Shown: piece after piece, positions 27,006 to 35,717 of the stretch
Layout of the letters: each line of letters starts with the position of its first letter
Position numbering within the stretch: position 1 is the first letter of the stretch
Origin: Berkiella_A sp964633725
GTDB lineage: Bacteria; Pseudomonadota; Gammaproteobacteria; Berkiellales; Berkiellaceae
Direction of reading: 5' to 3'
DNA: 64,000 bases
Assembly (NCBI GenBank): GCA_964633725.1
Contig: CAZWHY010000012.1
Location: 1 to 64,000, forward strand
Program-made: the position numbers and the translations under genes
Notes under the pieces: generated by a model
Databases searched by the model: none
Told to the model about the DNA's origin: nothing
Seen by the model: the letters and a program-made list of their open reading frames with translations, nothing else

Positions 27006-27602
27006 ATGATAATGTCTGAATTAATGCCGACCCAAGTCAAATATAATATTTTAGATCAGGCGATTATTATTTCTGTATCCTCGAATAATTTTCGAGGTGT
27101 TTACGCCGCGATTCATCATGGATTTTATTCAGATAATCATGAGCATTGGTGTTACCAAGCTATATTACAATCTGCCGCTTTGGGTCATATGAAAATTTTA
27201 GAATATTTATTAGCACATAATTTTATTAAAACATATGCTAGTTCTCACAATAATGAAGCTCTAAGTTTAGCGATTAAAAATAAGCAATATAACACCGCAT
27301 ATTTGCTAATGGGGATTGATGCTGTAAAAGATCTTGAAACAACATACCAACATGTTCAAAAAAATTACTCGTCTAACTGGGAGGCTTTTCAGAGTGCCTG
27401 TCTTAATCACAATGGGGTATTTGATATCCAAGAAGAAGAAGAACAAAGAGAGCATGAAGATTGGGTCATTTTCAATGTCCCCTCCTCCCCCATTACAACA
27501 GCTTATGATACACAACAAACACAAACCGCACATGTGCCAACAGAAGAGCAAGCAGAATCCATTCCGAAAAATAAAGCTTCTGGTTGGTGCTCCATCAGCT
27601 AG
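27006..27602 (+). CDS. Small ankyrin-like protein with C-terminal CaaX box
   Basis: The 198-residue product has two or three divergent ankyrin repeats (about 20-105: NNFRGVYAAIHHG, then LQSAALGHMKILEYLLAHN and ALSLAIKNKQYNTAYLLMG). A Glu/Gln-rich linker follows, and the protein ends exactly in Cys-Ser-Ile-Ser before the stop at 27600-27602. C-S-I-S fits the CaaX rule for host farnesylation (Cys, any, aliphatic, Ser). Legionella AnkB is a similarly small ankyrin effector anchored by host farnesylation of its CaaX box. There is no signal peptide. Start at ATG 27006 or 27012. A Dot/Icm effector anchored to host membranes is a good hypothesis; the ankyrin assignment itself is moderate. Confidence 0.75.
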   Translation: MIMSELMPTQVKYNILDQAIIISVSSNNFRGVYAAIHHGFYSDNHEHWCYQAILQSAALGHMKILEYLLAHNFIKTYASSHNNEALSLAIKNKQYNTAYLLMGIDAVKDLETTYQHVQKNYSSNWEAFQSACLNHNGVFDIQEEEEQREHEDWVIFNVPSSPITTAYDTQQTQTAHVPTEEQAESIPKNKASGWCSIS

Positions 27603-27692
27603 GCTCATGAACTAGAATACTCACCACTTGCATCTATAATCACATTTTATTAGTATCTAACCAAATCTTAAATATCGACCTGGAATTCATAA

Positions 27693-28523
27693 ATGCTCAA
27701 CAGCAAGTCAACGGACTTTTTTGATCCTCAGAATCTATACCACGCTATACTAAACCAAGGCTTTGCCAGCGTGCCTTTTGATATATCCAGTACAATGATA
27801 CAAGAAGCCATGCAGTCCTTCATGCGGTTTTTAGCAGAACCTGAGAACATCAAAACAACTATAGATTTCTCTATCGCCCCGTTGCATCGTAGAGGCGATG
27901 TCGGCTACAAACAGCGCAAGGCAAACGATCATATTTATAACGATAGCAAAGAGTTCTTCCACTTTCACCCAGCTCTCATGCCTCGCTATTTAGACTATAT
28001 CGACAGCCATCCTGTAGTCAAAGATTTCATTCAAAAAGCTTATCCTATCTGGCAACTGGCTTATCAAACCGTTCAGAAAATCTTATTAAACCTTGAGGCA
28101 CAATTTCCAGGGATTGTCAGTCATGTTTTTGATGCAAAAGAGGTGCACGTTGTACTTAGATTTTTGAAATATGAATGGTCACAATCTGGAAAATATCTGG
28201 CCAAGCCGCATTATGATGCCGGCTCGTTTACGCTAGCCATTGCTGAAAGTTGCCCCGGCCTTAGAATTGGAACAAAGCCAGAAAATTTAGCCCCTGTTCA
28301 ACACAAAGATGAAACCGCTTTGTTTTTTCTATCTAGTAATTTTAATAAGATTATGCAAACCGATGAACTCAAGCCCGCTTGGCATGACGTGATTCAATTA
28401 GATGAAACGGCTATCGGTAAGCCCTTTGCAAGATGGGCGCTGGTGGCTTTTATAGAAGGCCACAGTGTTGAAGCATTACCACGCACTGAAACGCACAAAT
28501 GGTTTAAACCATCAGGCGTATAA
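27693..28523 (+). CDS. 2-oxoglutarate/Fe(II)-dependent oxygenase-like protein
   Basis: The 276-residue product looks like an isopenicillin-N-synthase-type 2OG-Fe(II) oxygenase. KPHYDAGSFTLAI supplies the HxD iron ligands (H173, D175), AWHDVIQLDE a likely distal His (H231), and FARWALVAF the 2-oxoglutarate Arg (R247). Residues 60-110 form a variable N-terminal helical part with several His. No signal peptide. Its substrate cannot be told. It stands alone between an ankyrin gene and a small hypothetical gene on the same strand, with gaps of 90 and 175 bp. Confidence 0.7.
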   Translation: MLNSKSTDFFDPQNLYHAILNQGFASVPFDISSTMIQEAMQSFMRFLAEPENIKTTIDFSIAPLHRRGDVGYKQRKANDHIYNDSKEFFHFHPALMPRYLDYIDSHPVVKDFIQKAYPIWQLAYQTVQKILLNLEAQFPGIVSHVFDAKEVHVVLRFLKYEWSQSGKYLAKPHYDAGSFTLAIAESCPGLRIGTKPENLAPVQHKDETALFFLSSNFNKIMQTDELKPAWHDVIQLDETAIGKPFARWALVAFIEGHSVEALPRTETHKWFKPSGV

Positions 28524-28698
28524 TTTGCCACCACCTAAATATTTGTTTTTATGTTTTTATGGGTATATACCCCTTCTGTCCGACAAAAACGTCATAACAT
28601 CTAACTAACATAGACGTTTAGGTGTTATTTTGCTACAATAACCTCATACTAATAATTATATAACATACTGTTATTAAAGAATAAATTGGAGGCTAATT

Positions 28699-29052
28699 AT
28701 GAAATATAATCAAAAACACACGGATTTAAACTTAACACTATCAAATGTAATCTCTTTGTTAACAAAAGAGCAAAAAATTGCCTTAGAATGGAAATATGAG
28801 TTATCTGATTTATCAGCGCTTGCTAAAATGCTACCTTCTATGGCAGCTAGTGCCAGGTTAGGCTTAACCCCTAATACAATCGCATTAGGTTTTTGCTGCT
28901 ACGCTTTGTTTTTAGCTCAGGTAAACGCAAACAGACCAACTTTTAAACAAATGGTATCCGGACCTGCATTAACGAGTACGCTTGAATTAAAAGCTGAGCT
29001 ACCAAAGCCACAGCCTTACCTTTACACACCCACGCTACAACCTGGGTATTAG
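28699..29052 (+). CDS. Hypothetical 117-residue protein
   Basis: The ATG follows a good ribosome-binding site (GGAGG). The product is unremarkable: a polar N-terminal helix, a hydrophobic stretch NTIALGFCCYALFLAQV at about 75-92 and a Pro-rich end (PKPQPYLYTPTLQPGY). The stop codon TAG forms the first bases of a palindromic-element end at 29051, so insertion of that element may have set or shortened the C-terminus. I recognise no family. It is convergent with ispG. Confidence 0.6.
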   Translation: MKYNQKHTDLNLTLSNVISLLTKEQKIALEWKYELSDLSALAKMLPSMAASARLGLTPNTIALGFCCYALFLAQVNANRPTFKQMVSGPALTSTLELKAELPKPQPYLYTPTLQPGY

Positions 29053-29075
29053 GGAATGGGCATGTAATAACTTAC
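29051..29075. repeat. Solo end of the MITE-like element
   Basis: AGGGAATGGGCATGTAATAA and the next five bases match the terminal inverted repeat of the element at 38231-38411. No second end is found within 200 bp, so only one terminus remains. Confidence 0.75.
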
Positions 29076-29078
29076 CGA

Positions 29079-29106
29079 TGAGCCAAACCAATATTTGCTT
29101 GGCTCA
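29079..29106. terminator. Hairpin between convergent genes
   Basis: TGAGCCAA / TTGGCTCA with a 12-base loop lies between the 117-residue gene and the ispG stop, followed rightward by a T-rich run (TTTAATTTAATT). It could serve either gene. Confidence 0.5.
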
Positions 29107-29121
29107 TATTGGTACTTTAAT

Positions 29122-30348
29122 TTAATTCTTGCCAAATTTCTTTTCAATATAATGAACCACAATTTCTTGAAATTCTACTGCAATATTATTGCCTCTTAAG
29201 ATTTTGAACTTCTTGCCATCCACAAACACAGGCGCAGCAGGCGCTTCACCCGTACCTGGTAAACTAATACCAATATCAGAGTGTTTGCTTTCACCTGGGC
29301 CATTTACAATGCAGCCCATTACCGCGATCTGTAGATTTTCGACACCAGGATAAGATTTTTTCCAAACTGGCATTTGTTCTCGAATAAATAGCTGTATCGA
29401 TTGTGCTAATTTTTGAAACACCTCGCTAGTCGTTCGCCCACAACCAGGACACGCGGTGACCATTGGGGAAAAAGCTCGCAAATCAAGCGATTGCAATATC
29501 TCTTGGCAGAGCTGGACTTCTAGTCGCCTGTCCCCACCTGGCTCAGGTGTCAAAGAGGCGCGAATCGTATCACCTATGCCCTGTTGTAATAATATGGCAA
29601 ATGCAGCAGAGGTTGCGGCGATGCCCTTGCTGCCCATTCCGGCTTCTGTCAGCCCTAAATGTAACGCATAATCACAGCGCCGTGCTAATTCAGTATAAAG
29701 CTTAATGAGATCTTGCACTCGACTGACCTTGCAAGCTAGAATAATTTTATTCGGCTTCATGCCTAATTCTACCGCTTTTTCTGCACTGGTAAGCGCTGAT
29801 ATAATTAATGCTTCTCGGGTAATTTCTTCTGTGGATTTTGGTTGTGCTAATTTAGCATTTTGATCCATCAGAGCCACCACCAAAGATTGATCTAAACTGC
29901 CCCAGTTGACGCCAATACGAACCGGCTTATCATATTTTATCGCGATTTCAATCATTGTCGCAAAGTTCACATCGTGCTTATTACCAAACCCAACATTGCC
30001 TGGGTTGATTCTATATTTTGCTAGCGCTTTAGCACATTCGGGATATTCGGAGAGTAACGTATGACCAATATAATGAAAATCCCCAATTAAAATAGGATTC
30101 TCCCAGCCCATGGTAATCAGTTTTTCTTTAATAAGTGGAACCGCTTGAGCGGCTTCTTTATTATTGACTGTAATGCGCACTAACTCAGAACCGGCTTGCC
30201 ATAACTCAAAACATTGCTGTGCTGTCGCAGCAACATCCGCGGTATCTGTATTCGTCATGGATTGTACAACGATAGGTGCACCACCTCCTATTTGTATACC
30301 ACCAACATCAACGCCTATTGTTGCATGGCGCTTAATTTCCCTATTCAT
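29122..30348 (-). CDS. ispG: IspG, HMBPP synthase (MEP pathway)
   Basis: IspG converts methylerythritol cyclodiphosphate to hydroxymethylbutenyl diphosphate in isoprenoid synthesis, using a [4Fe-4S] cluster. The N-terminal barrel shows GGGAPIVVQSMTNTDTADV. The cluster ligands are visible in TACPGCGRTTSEVF (two Cys) and VMGCIVNGPGESKHSDIGIS (third Cys), with the conserved Glu. The 408 residues are typical of the single-domain proteobacterial form without the plant/chlamydial insert. It appears monocistronic, with convergent and divergent neighbours. Confidence 0.97.
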   Translation of the reverse strand: MNREIKRHATIGVDVGGIQIGGGAPIVVQSMTNTDTADVAATAQQCFELWQAGSELVRITVNNKEAAQAVPLIKEKLITMGWENPILIGDFHYIGHTLLSEYPECAKALAKYRINPGNVGFGNKHDVNFATMIEIAIKYDKPVRIGVNWGSLDQSLVVALMDQNAKLAQPKSTEEITREALIISALTSAEKAVELGMKPNKIILACKVSRVQDLIKLYTELARRCDYALHLGLTEAGMGSKGIAATSAAFAILLQQGIGDTIRASLTPEPGGDRRLEVQLCQEILQSLDLRAFSPMVTACPGCGRTTSEVFQKLAQSIQLFIREQMPVWKKSYPGVENLQIAVMGCIVNGPGESKHSDIGISLPGTGEAPAAPVFVDGKKFKILRGNNIAVEFQEIVVHYIEKKFGKN

Positions 30349-30569
30349 ATTACTGCAAACCCTCGAGTTAGTTATTTGATTAACGGTTTATATTCTATTG
30401 CTGCCATATTACCACTTATTTGGTATTAAATTTACTAAGAAAAATTTTTAAGTTGATTAGATTGTCATGGGTGTCTTGTTAAATTTTTTATTAAATTTTG
30501 TTAAGTTGTGTGACCTGATTTTTAGAACATGCTATAAACATAGTAATCATTGGCTTGGAGGAAATTAAA

Positions 30570-31034
30570 TTGAAACCTAACAAACTAACAAGTCGAATGA
30601 AGGCAAGAACCCGAAAAGAGAAAGAAGTTTGGGAAGCCTGTCAGTATCTTAGATCCAAAAAGAAGAATTTGACCTATTATGCCATTGGTGAGCAATTGGT
30701 TCATTCTGGCTACAAACGCGGTAGCAATTCGGATATCAGACGCTATCTCACAACCTGGAAACAATATCATTCTCCTACCCCTTCATCACCAACATTGACC
30801 AAACAAACGCAGTCCATACCTCTGGCAATACAAGAACATGAACCATTACAAAAACAAACTGTAGAATTTTCTAACATAAGCCAATCTCAAGAAATATTGA
30901 CTCAGCAACTGCTCGATATCAGCCTACACTACGCCAAACAATTCGACAGACTATTAAAATCTAACGAATTTTTACGTACAGAAAATAAAATACTTCGGAA
31001 AAAATTAGAACAACGTGCAGAAAAAACAGATTAG
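30570..31034 (+). CDS. KfrA-like DNA-binding protein
   Basis: I choose the TTG at 30570 because GGAGG lies eight bases upstream; an earlier in-frame TTG at 30555 would overlap that site. The 154-residue product begins with a basic helical region in which VWEACQYLRSKKKNLTYYAI is followed by GSNSDIRRYLTTWK, the pattern of the KfrA N-terminal DNA-binding domain of plasmid regulators (which ends G-S-x-S-T-V-x-R-x-L-x-x-W). A Ser/Thr/Gln linker and a C-terminal coiled coil (about 115-154) follow, as in KfrA but shorter. It may bind DNA as a dimer. It is not next to partition genes, so its job is unclear. Confidence 0.65.
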   Translation: MKPNKLTSRMKARTRKEKEVWEACQYLRSKKKNLTYYAIGEQLVHSGYKRGSNSDIRRYLTTWKQYHSPTPSSPTLTKQTQSIPLAIQEHEPLQKQTVEFSNISQSQEILTQQLLDISLHYAKQFDRLLKSNEFLRTENKILRKKLEQRAEKTD

Positions 31035-31101
31035 TTTACCTCTGCTCTGTAGTATTGCTTAATACAAACATACAAGGCAGAAGCATTTCTTATATTTAGA
31101 T

Positions 31102-31731
31102 TTAATGTTTGTGTTTATGTTTATGTTTGCGTTTTGATTTAGAACTAACTGGTGAAGAATCTACAAGCGCATCATTTGAAGCGTTAGTACTTGGCATCTC
31201 TTGTCTATCTACTTGCATTGCTTCATTGCTAAACAACACAGAAGAAGAACCTTGCTGCACTTTTAACACCTCGTTCTCTTTCGTTAACTCATCACATCTC
31301 TGACTAATCTCAGCCAGTGCTAAATTTAAGTCTTTTGTTATAGTTGCTCGGAACCCTTCTGTTTCGGTTAAATAAACTTCAACTGCTTTATAATTCTCAC
31401 GCGCTCTGGTTTCAACCATAGGAAATAATCCTACACGTGTTAATAAAGCCGCTGCGCCACCCGTAAACATTGCCACAGTCATTGTAGAGATTGCGAGCAG
31501 AGAAAAAGAACCAAATGCACTAAGGTTAGCATATAAAACCGGCAAAGCGCCCAGCCCTGACAAAAATGCAGGCACAGCCATGAGACCTGTTGTCATTCCC
31601 GCAATTAACAACGCGGCCATGACACCAACGGTAATCGGAAACAACCATTTAACCGCACTGTACCAACTAGGAACATCTTTTATATACTGGTATATCCCTT
31701 TTTTTTCCTTTTTATATGTACCATCCATCAT
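31102..31731 (-). CDS. Membrane protein with coiled coil and Lys/His tail
   Basis: The 209-residue product has three hydrophobic segments (about 28-55, 62-78, 80-100), then a coiled-coil helix (about 110-160), a Ser-rich linker and a C-terminal run of alternating Lys and His (KSKRKHKHKHKH). The tail resembles a nuclear-localisation or metal-binding sequence. No signal peptide and no known family. It lies just downstream of the ankyrin/protease-like gene on the same strand (75 bp gap), suggesting a shared transcript. Effector candidate by context only. Confidence 0.6.
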   Translation of the reverse strand: MMDGTYKKEKKGIYQYIKDVPSWYSAVKWLFPITVGVMAALLIAGMTTGLMAVPAFLSGLGALPVLYANLSAFGSFSLLAISTMTVAMFTGGAAALLTRVGLFPMVETRARENYKAVEVYLTETEGFRATITKDLNLALAEISQRCDELTKENEVLKVQQGSSSVLFSNEAMQVDRQEMPSTNASNDALVDSSPVSSKSKRKHKHKHKH

Positions 31732-31806
31732 TTGTATGCTCTCTTACTTATTATAATTATTGAATATCGGTAATATAGCATAACTAAAAGTGAAATCTAT
31801 AAAATT

Positions 31807-33780
31807 TCACATTCCCTCAATCAATACAGGCTGCTCAATTAAATTATGTTCGATAATGGGTTCGGGTACTATTATAGGAAATAAATCAGGAGCACTCTGT
31901 ATATTAGTAGAGGTCTCAGAAAAGATAATATCCTCAAAAATAATATCATCACCACGGTTCTCAATAAATTCGTTATCACTCATTAATAGCTGGTATTCAA
32001 AATCATTAACCATATTATCTATATTGGCATCTGTATTTTGTTCAACTTCGGGAAAGAACGCTGGATATTTTTGAGCTAATGTATCAATAAGATTTGGATC
32101 GATATTCTGATTATTTTCGAGATATTCTGTTAGAAAGCTTATTTGGGTAAAATCAAACCAATCTTGATACCATTGATGTGCCAAATCCGCTGCCTCATTA
32201 GACGCATAGCCTTCGTCTAATAATTCTAGGTAAGTAAAAGCTTCTACAGCCACTTCAATACTACGCCACCCACAGTTCCCAACCGTCTGGTGAGGGGCAG
32301 GCAATACCGCAACTTCCTCTAAGCCTAATTCATAGAATAAATCATACTCTAAATCAAACTGCGCTTCATTATTCGCAATTTTTTCTAATAACTCAGGCGT
32401 AATTCTTTCTGGATGATGCATTTTATATACAATAGAACCCGAATCTAAGTTCTCATAAGCTTGCCCCGTATTGGATGTGACAAAATAACCATTTTTGCCA
32501 TCAATAATAGTCACCACAAAGTGACCTTCCCAACCGGTCGGTATTAAAATAGTTTCACCTTGTTGGAACTGCTCAAACAAATTATTCAATACTTCATCAT
32601 TTCTAGAAGCTTGTGATAAGCTCAATGACTGAGATAATGTTTGTTGAAGATGTTCAAAGCTTCTCAATTGTATAGGACTCAATGCTTCGTTATTTTTTTC
32701 CATATACAATTCAATATACTGCTTGGCAGCTTGCACGGTATAAATACCAAACAAACCTTCTGCATCAATGCCTGATGTATAATAATTTTCAGATCCCTGT
32801 ATAGGATAATAAACTTCGAACCCACCATCCAAGGCAAATATATGGGTCAATAATTTTGTTTGTATAAATATTTCGTGACTAGAATCAAACATTTGGATGT
32901 TTTTTGCAGACTGTAATAACATATCACTCATTATTGGATTTTTGGTTTCTGCTGCCTGTAATTCTAAAATAAGAGAAATAGGTATAGAATCCACGCGCAA
33001 TTCAGTCATCGAAAAATTATAATCTTCCTCTTCAAATATGGCCACATCCATTCGGGCTGCCAATCCCTCAACAAGATTTAAAATATGATGTAATTCACTC
33101 ACACTTTGCTCATCAGCACTATCAACAGTTGTTATTAATAGCTCAAATGCAAACCATAAAGCCGCATCATCAATTTCAAGTGTATTCTGATTCATTAAGT
33201 AATCAATTGCTTCAAAATTTTGTTTATGAATAGCCAATGCAAGGGGGCTATACTCTTCATATGCCAGAGCATTGATATCAGCGCCTTGTGCCACTAAATA
33301 TTCTACTGCCACTTGTTGATTGCTGATAATAGCAACATGCAAAGGTGTACTATCTAATTTATCTCTTACATTAATATCTGCCTCTGTTAACAGATATTCT
33401 AATGCTTCAATATTTCCTTCCGAAGCAGCAAAGTGTAATGGGTATTTATGATTAAGATACATGCCCATTTGCAAGCCAGTATTTTCTATTTCTCCTGCCT
33501 TTGCATCACCGTATAAATTTTCTATAGACTCAATCCATTCTTGCAATTTTCCACTATCTGCTGCCGATGATGATGCTATTTCACCTAATCCTGATATGCT
33601 ACTGTTTTCATTTTCATCTAAATCCACTGTGACTGGTGCCACAAAAATATCATCTGTCATCTCCTCACCCCAAGCATAAACCCCATCCGTCATTAGCGCT
33701 TCTTTTAATGCGATGGCTAGCTCTTGATTTGAAACTATGTCTGTTTTCGATAAGTTTAATGGTTTTACTACAGATGTCAT
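31807..33780 (-). CDS. Ankyrin-repeat protein with CE-clan-like protease domain
   Basis: Residues about 110-200 contain three ankyrin repeats (YPLHFAASEGNIEALEYLL; TPLHVAIISNQQVAVEYLVA; SPLALAIHKQNFEAIDYLM). The C-terminal half has WEGHFVVTIIDGKNGYFVTS, giving a possible catalytic His 420 and Asn 437. PHQTVGNCGWRSIEVAVEAF follows, giving Gln 498 and Cys 503. The order His-Asn-Gln-Cys with a strand after the His is that of CE-clan cysteine proteases (Ulp1, ElaD, YopJ), although the Gln-Cys spacing is one residue short. No signal peptide. A host-directed protease or deubiquitinase delivered by Dot/Icm is plausible; the protease assignment is tentative. Confidence 0.7.
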   Translation of the reverse strand: MTSVVKPLNLSKTDIVSNQELAIALKEALMTDGVYAWGEEMTDDIFVAPVTVDLDENENSSISGLGEIASSSAADSGKLQEWIESIENLYGDAKAGEIENTGLQMGMYLNHKYPLHFAASEGNIEALEYLLTEADINVRDKLDSTPLHVAIISNQQVAVEYLVAQGADINALAYEEYSPLALAIHKQNFEAIDYLMNQNTLEIDDAALWFAFELLITTVDSADEQSVSELHHILNLVEGLAARMDVAIFEEEDYNFSMTELRVDSIPISLILELQAAETKNPIMSDMLLQSAKNIQMFDSSHEIFIQTKLLTHIFALDGGFEVYYPIQGSENYYTSGIDAEGLFGIYTVQAAKQYIELYMEKNNEALSPIQLRSFEHLQQTLSQSLSLSQASRNDEVLNNLFEQFQQGETILIPTGWEGHFVVTIIDGKNGYFVTSNTGQAYENLDSGSIVYKMHHPERITPELLEKIANNEAQFDLEYDLFYELGLEEVAVLPAPHQTVGNCGWRSIEVAVEAFTYLELLDEGYASNEAADLAHQWYQDWFDFTQISFLTEYLENNQNIDPNLIDTLAQKYPAFFPEVEQNTDANIDNMVNDFEYQLLMSDNEFIENRGDDIIFEDIIFSETSTNIQSAPDLFPIIVPEPIIEHNLIEQPVLIEGM

Positions 33781-33853
33781 TGTTCACTCACTAAGTCTAA
33801 TTAGGGGTTAATTTTAGGAAAGAGGCGAGCATGCTACCACAGAAGTCATCGAA

Positions 33854-33871
33854 CCAACAGATTTCTGTTGG
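33854..33871. terminator. Hairpin after the aap operon
   Basis: An 8-bp perfect stem CCAACAGA / TCTGTTGG with a 2-base loop lies 19 bp past the aapP stop. No U-tract follows on the leftward strand, so it is a weak candidate. Confidence 0.35.
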
Positions 33872-33889
33872 CGATCTTTGTTTTATTGA

Positions 33890-34645
33890 TTAATGCGCGA
33901 TAATTTGGCTCAAAAATAGCTTAGTACGCTCATGTTTTGGCCGATTAAAGAACTCCCCTGGCGGTGCTTGCTCCACCACTTCCCCATCCGCCATAAACAA
34001 TATCTCATCTGCGACACTTTTGGCAAATCCCATTTCATGAGTGACACAAATCATAGTCATGCCCCCAATGGCTAAATCCGTCATCACATCTAAAACTTCT
34101 TTGATCATTTCTGGATCTAGCGCAGAAGTAGGCTCATCAAATAGCATGATTTCAGGCTGCATACATAAAGAGCGCGCAATCGCCACTCTTTGTTGTTGCC
34201 CGCCCGATAGTTCGCTAGGGTATTTATCAGCTTGCTCTGGAATTTTGACTCTCTCTAAATATTCCATTGCTAACTTTCTCACCTCTAATGGAGATTTTTT
34301 TTGCACATGCACAGGCGCAAGCATTATATTTTCTAAAATAGTCAAATGGGGAAATAAATTAAACTGCTGAAACACCATGCCGACACGTTGATGTAACTGT
34401 GCCAGCTCTTTAACATTATCAGCCACTTCTATGCCTAATACATTGATTTTGCCTTTCTGATGTTTTTCTAACCGATTAATGCAACGAATCAAAGTGGATT
34501 TTCCAGAACCAGAAGGGCCACAAATGACAATTTTGCCCCCCTTTTTTACTTTCAGATTAATATTTTTTAGCACATGAAAATCTTGATACCACTTGTGTAA
34601 GCCGTTAATCTCAATTGCCCATTGTTCATCATTATATGACGTCAT
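33890..34645 (-). CDS. aapP: Amino-acid ABC transporter ATPase (AapP/GlnQ type)
   Basis: This is the ATP-binding subunit of a polar amino-acid ABC importer. The 251 residues contain the Walker A CGPSGSGKST, Q-loop VFQQFNLFPHLT, signature LSGGQQQRVAIARSL, Walker B IMLFDEPTSALDPEM and H-loop CVTHEMGF, in the standard order. It is the last gene of aapJ-aapQ-aapM-aapP, 5 bp after aapM. AapP is assigned over GlnQ because the partner permeases are the two long AapQ and AapM types. Confidence 0.93.
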   Translation of the reverse strand: MTSYNDEQWAIEINGLHKWYQDFHVLKNINLKVKKGGKIVICGPSGSGKSTLIRCINRLEKHQKGKINVLGIEVADNVKELAQLHQRVGMVFQQFNLFPHLTILENIMLAPVHVQKKSPLEVRKLAMEYLERVKIPEQADKYPSELSGGQQQRVAIARSLCMQPEIMLFDEPTSALDPEMIKEVLDVMTDLAIGGMTMICVTHEMGFAKSVADEILFMADGEVVEQAPPGEFFNRPKHERTKLFLSQIIAH

Positions 34646-34650
34646 TTCTA

Positions 34651-35709
34651 TTATCTACTCACTTTTAATTTTTTCTCAAGATGTTGACTATAAGCCGACA
34701 TACTGTAGCAAAACACCCAATAAACCAGAGCGCAAAATATATATGCCTCTAATGCACTACCAATCCATTTTGGATCTGTAATAGAGGATTGAACAATACC
34801 CAAGAAGTCAAACAAACCAATAATCAAAACCAACGTTGTGTCTTTAAATAAAGCAATAAATGTATTCACAATACCCGGTATCATCATTCTTAAGGCCTGA
34901 GGCAAAATAATCAATCGCATCATCTGCCAATAATTAAGTCCTATAGCAACACTGGCCTCAAATTGGCCTTTAGGTAAAGCATTCAAACCACCTCGAATCA
35001 CCTCCGCCAAGTAAGCCGCCTGAAATAAAGTGATCCCAACCAACGCCCTCAGTAATTTATCAAAACTAACCCCTTCCGGCAAAAATAATGGCAACATAAA
35101 TGATGCCATAAACAACACAGAAATCAGTGGCACACCACGCACGGTTTCTATAAAGATCACACAAAGTGTTTTAATGATTTTCAGACGCGATTGTCGACCT
35201 AAGGCTAATAATAAAGCAATGGGAAAAGCGGCCATGATACCGCCAAATGCCAATACGAGCGTTAAAAATAACCCACCCCACTCATCTGTCTGAACAATAG
35301 GTAATCCCCAATGCCCCCCCATTAGCAACAAAGAGATAAGCCATAAACTGATGAGCAAAACTAAAATTTTTATTTTGAATTGAAATTTAGATAGTGCAAT
35401 CAATAGACAATTGAGAAAAAACAACCCACAAGAAACGTTTACACGCCATCGCTGCTCAATAGGATAAAAACCATATACAAACTGCTCCCAACGTGAGGTG
35501 ACAATTGCCCAACATGCGCCAGGGCGCTCACAACTAGACAAATCCTGCCCAAAAAAAGTGGCATGCCAAAATCCCCACATGAAAAACTGCCATCCCACCC
35601 ACAAGGTTGCATAAACAGCAATAATAGACAGTATCGCCTGTTGCCAAGAGGCAAATAAATTTTCTTGACACCACCCATAAATATTTCGTTTACTATATTT
35701 TGCTATCAC
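34651..35709 (-). CDS. aapM: General L-amino-acid ABC permease AapM
   Basis: An inner-membrane permease of 352 residues with an N-terminal extension of four or so membrane segments typical of AapM, then a HisM-type permease core. The core has RGVPLISVLFMASFMLPLF, the EAA loop EASVAIGLNYWQMMRLIILP (E-A-x-x-x-x-G motif) and PGIVNTFIALFKDTTLVLIIG. It follows aapQ by 8 bp. The pair should form the heterodimeric channel for AapP. Confidence 0.92.
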   Translation of the reverse strand: MIAKYSKRNIYGWCQENLFASWQQAILSIIAVYATLWVGWQFFMWGFWHATFFGQDLSSCERPGACWAIVTSRWEQFVYGFYPIEQRWRVNVSCGLFFLNCLLIALSKFQFKIKILVLLISLWLISLLLMGGHWGLPIVQTDEWGGLFLTLVLAFGGIMAAFPIALLLALGRQSRLKIIKTLCVIFIETVRGVPLISVLFMASFMLPLFLPEGVSFDKLLRALVGITLFQAAYLAEVIRGGLNALPKGQFEASVAIGLNYWQMMRLIILPQALRMMIPGIVNTFIALFKDTTLVLIIGLFDFLGIVQSSITDPKWIGSALEAYIFCALVYWVFCYSMSAYSQHLEKKLKVSR

Positions 35710-35717
35710 GTAATACC

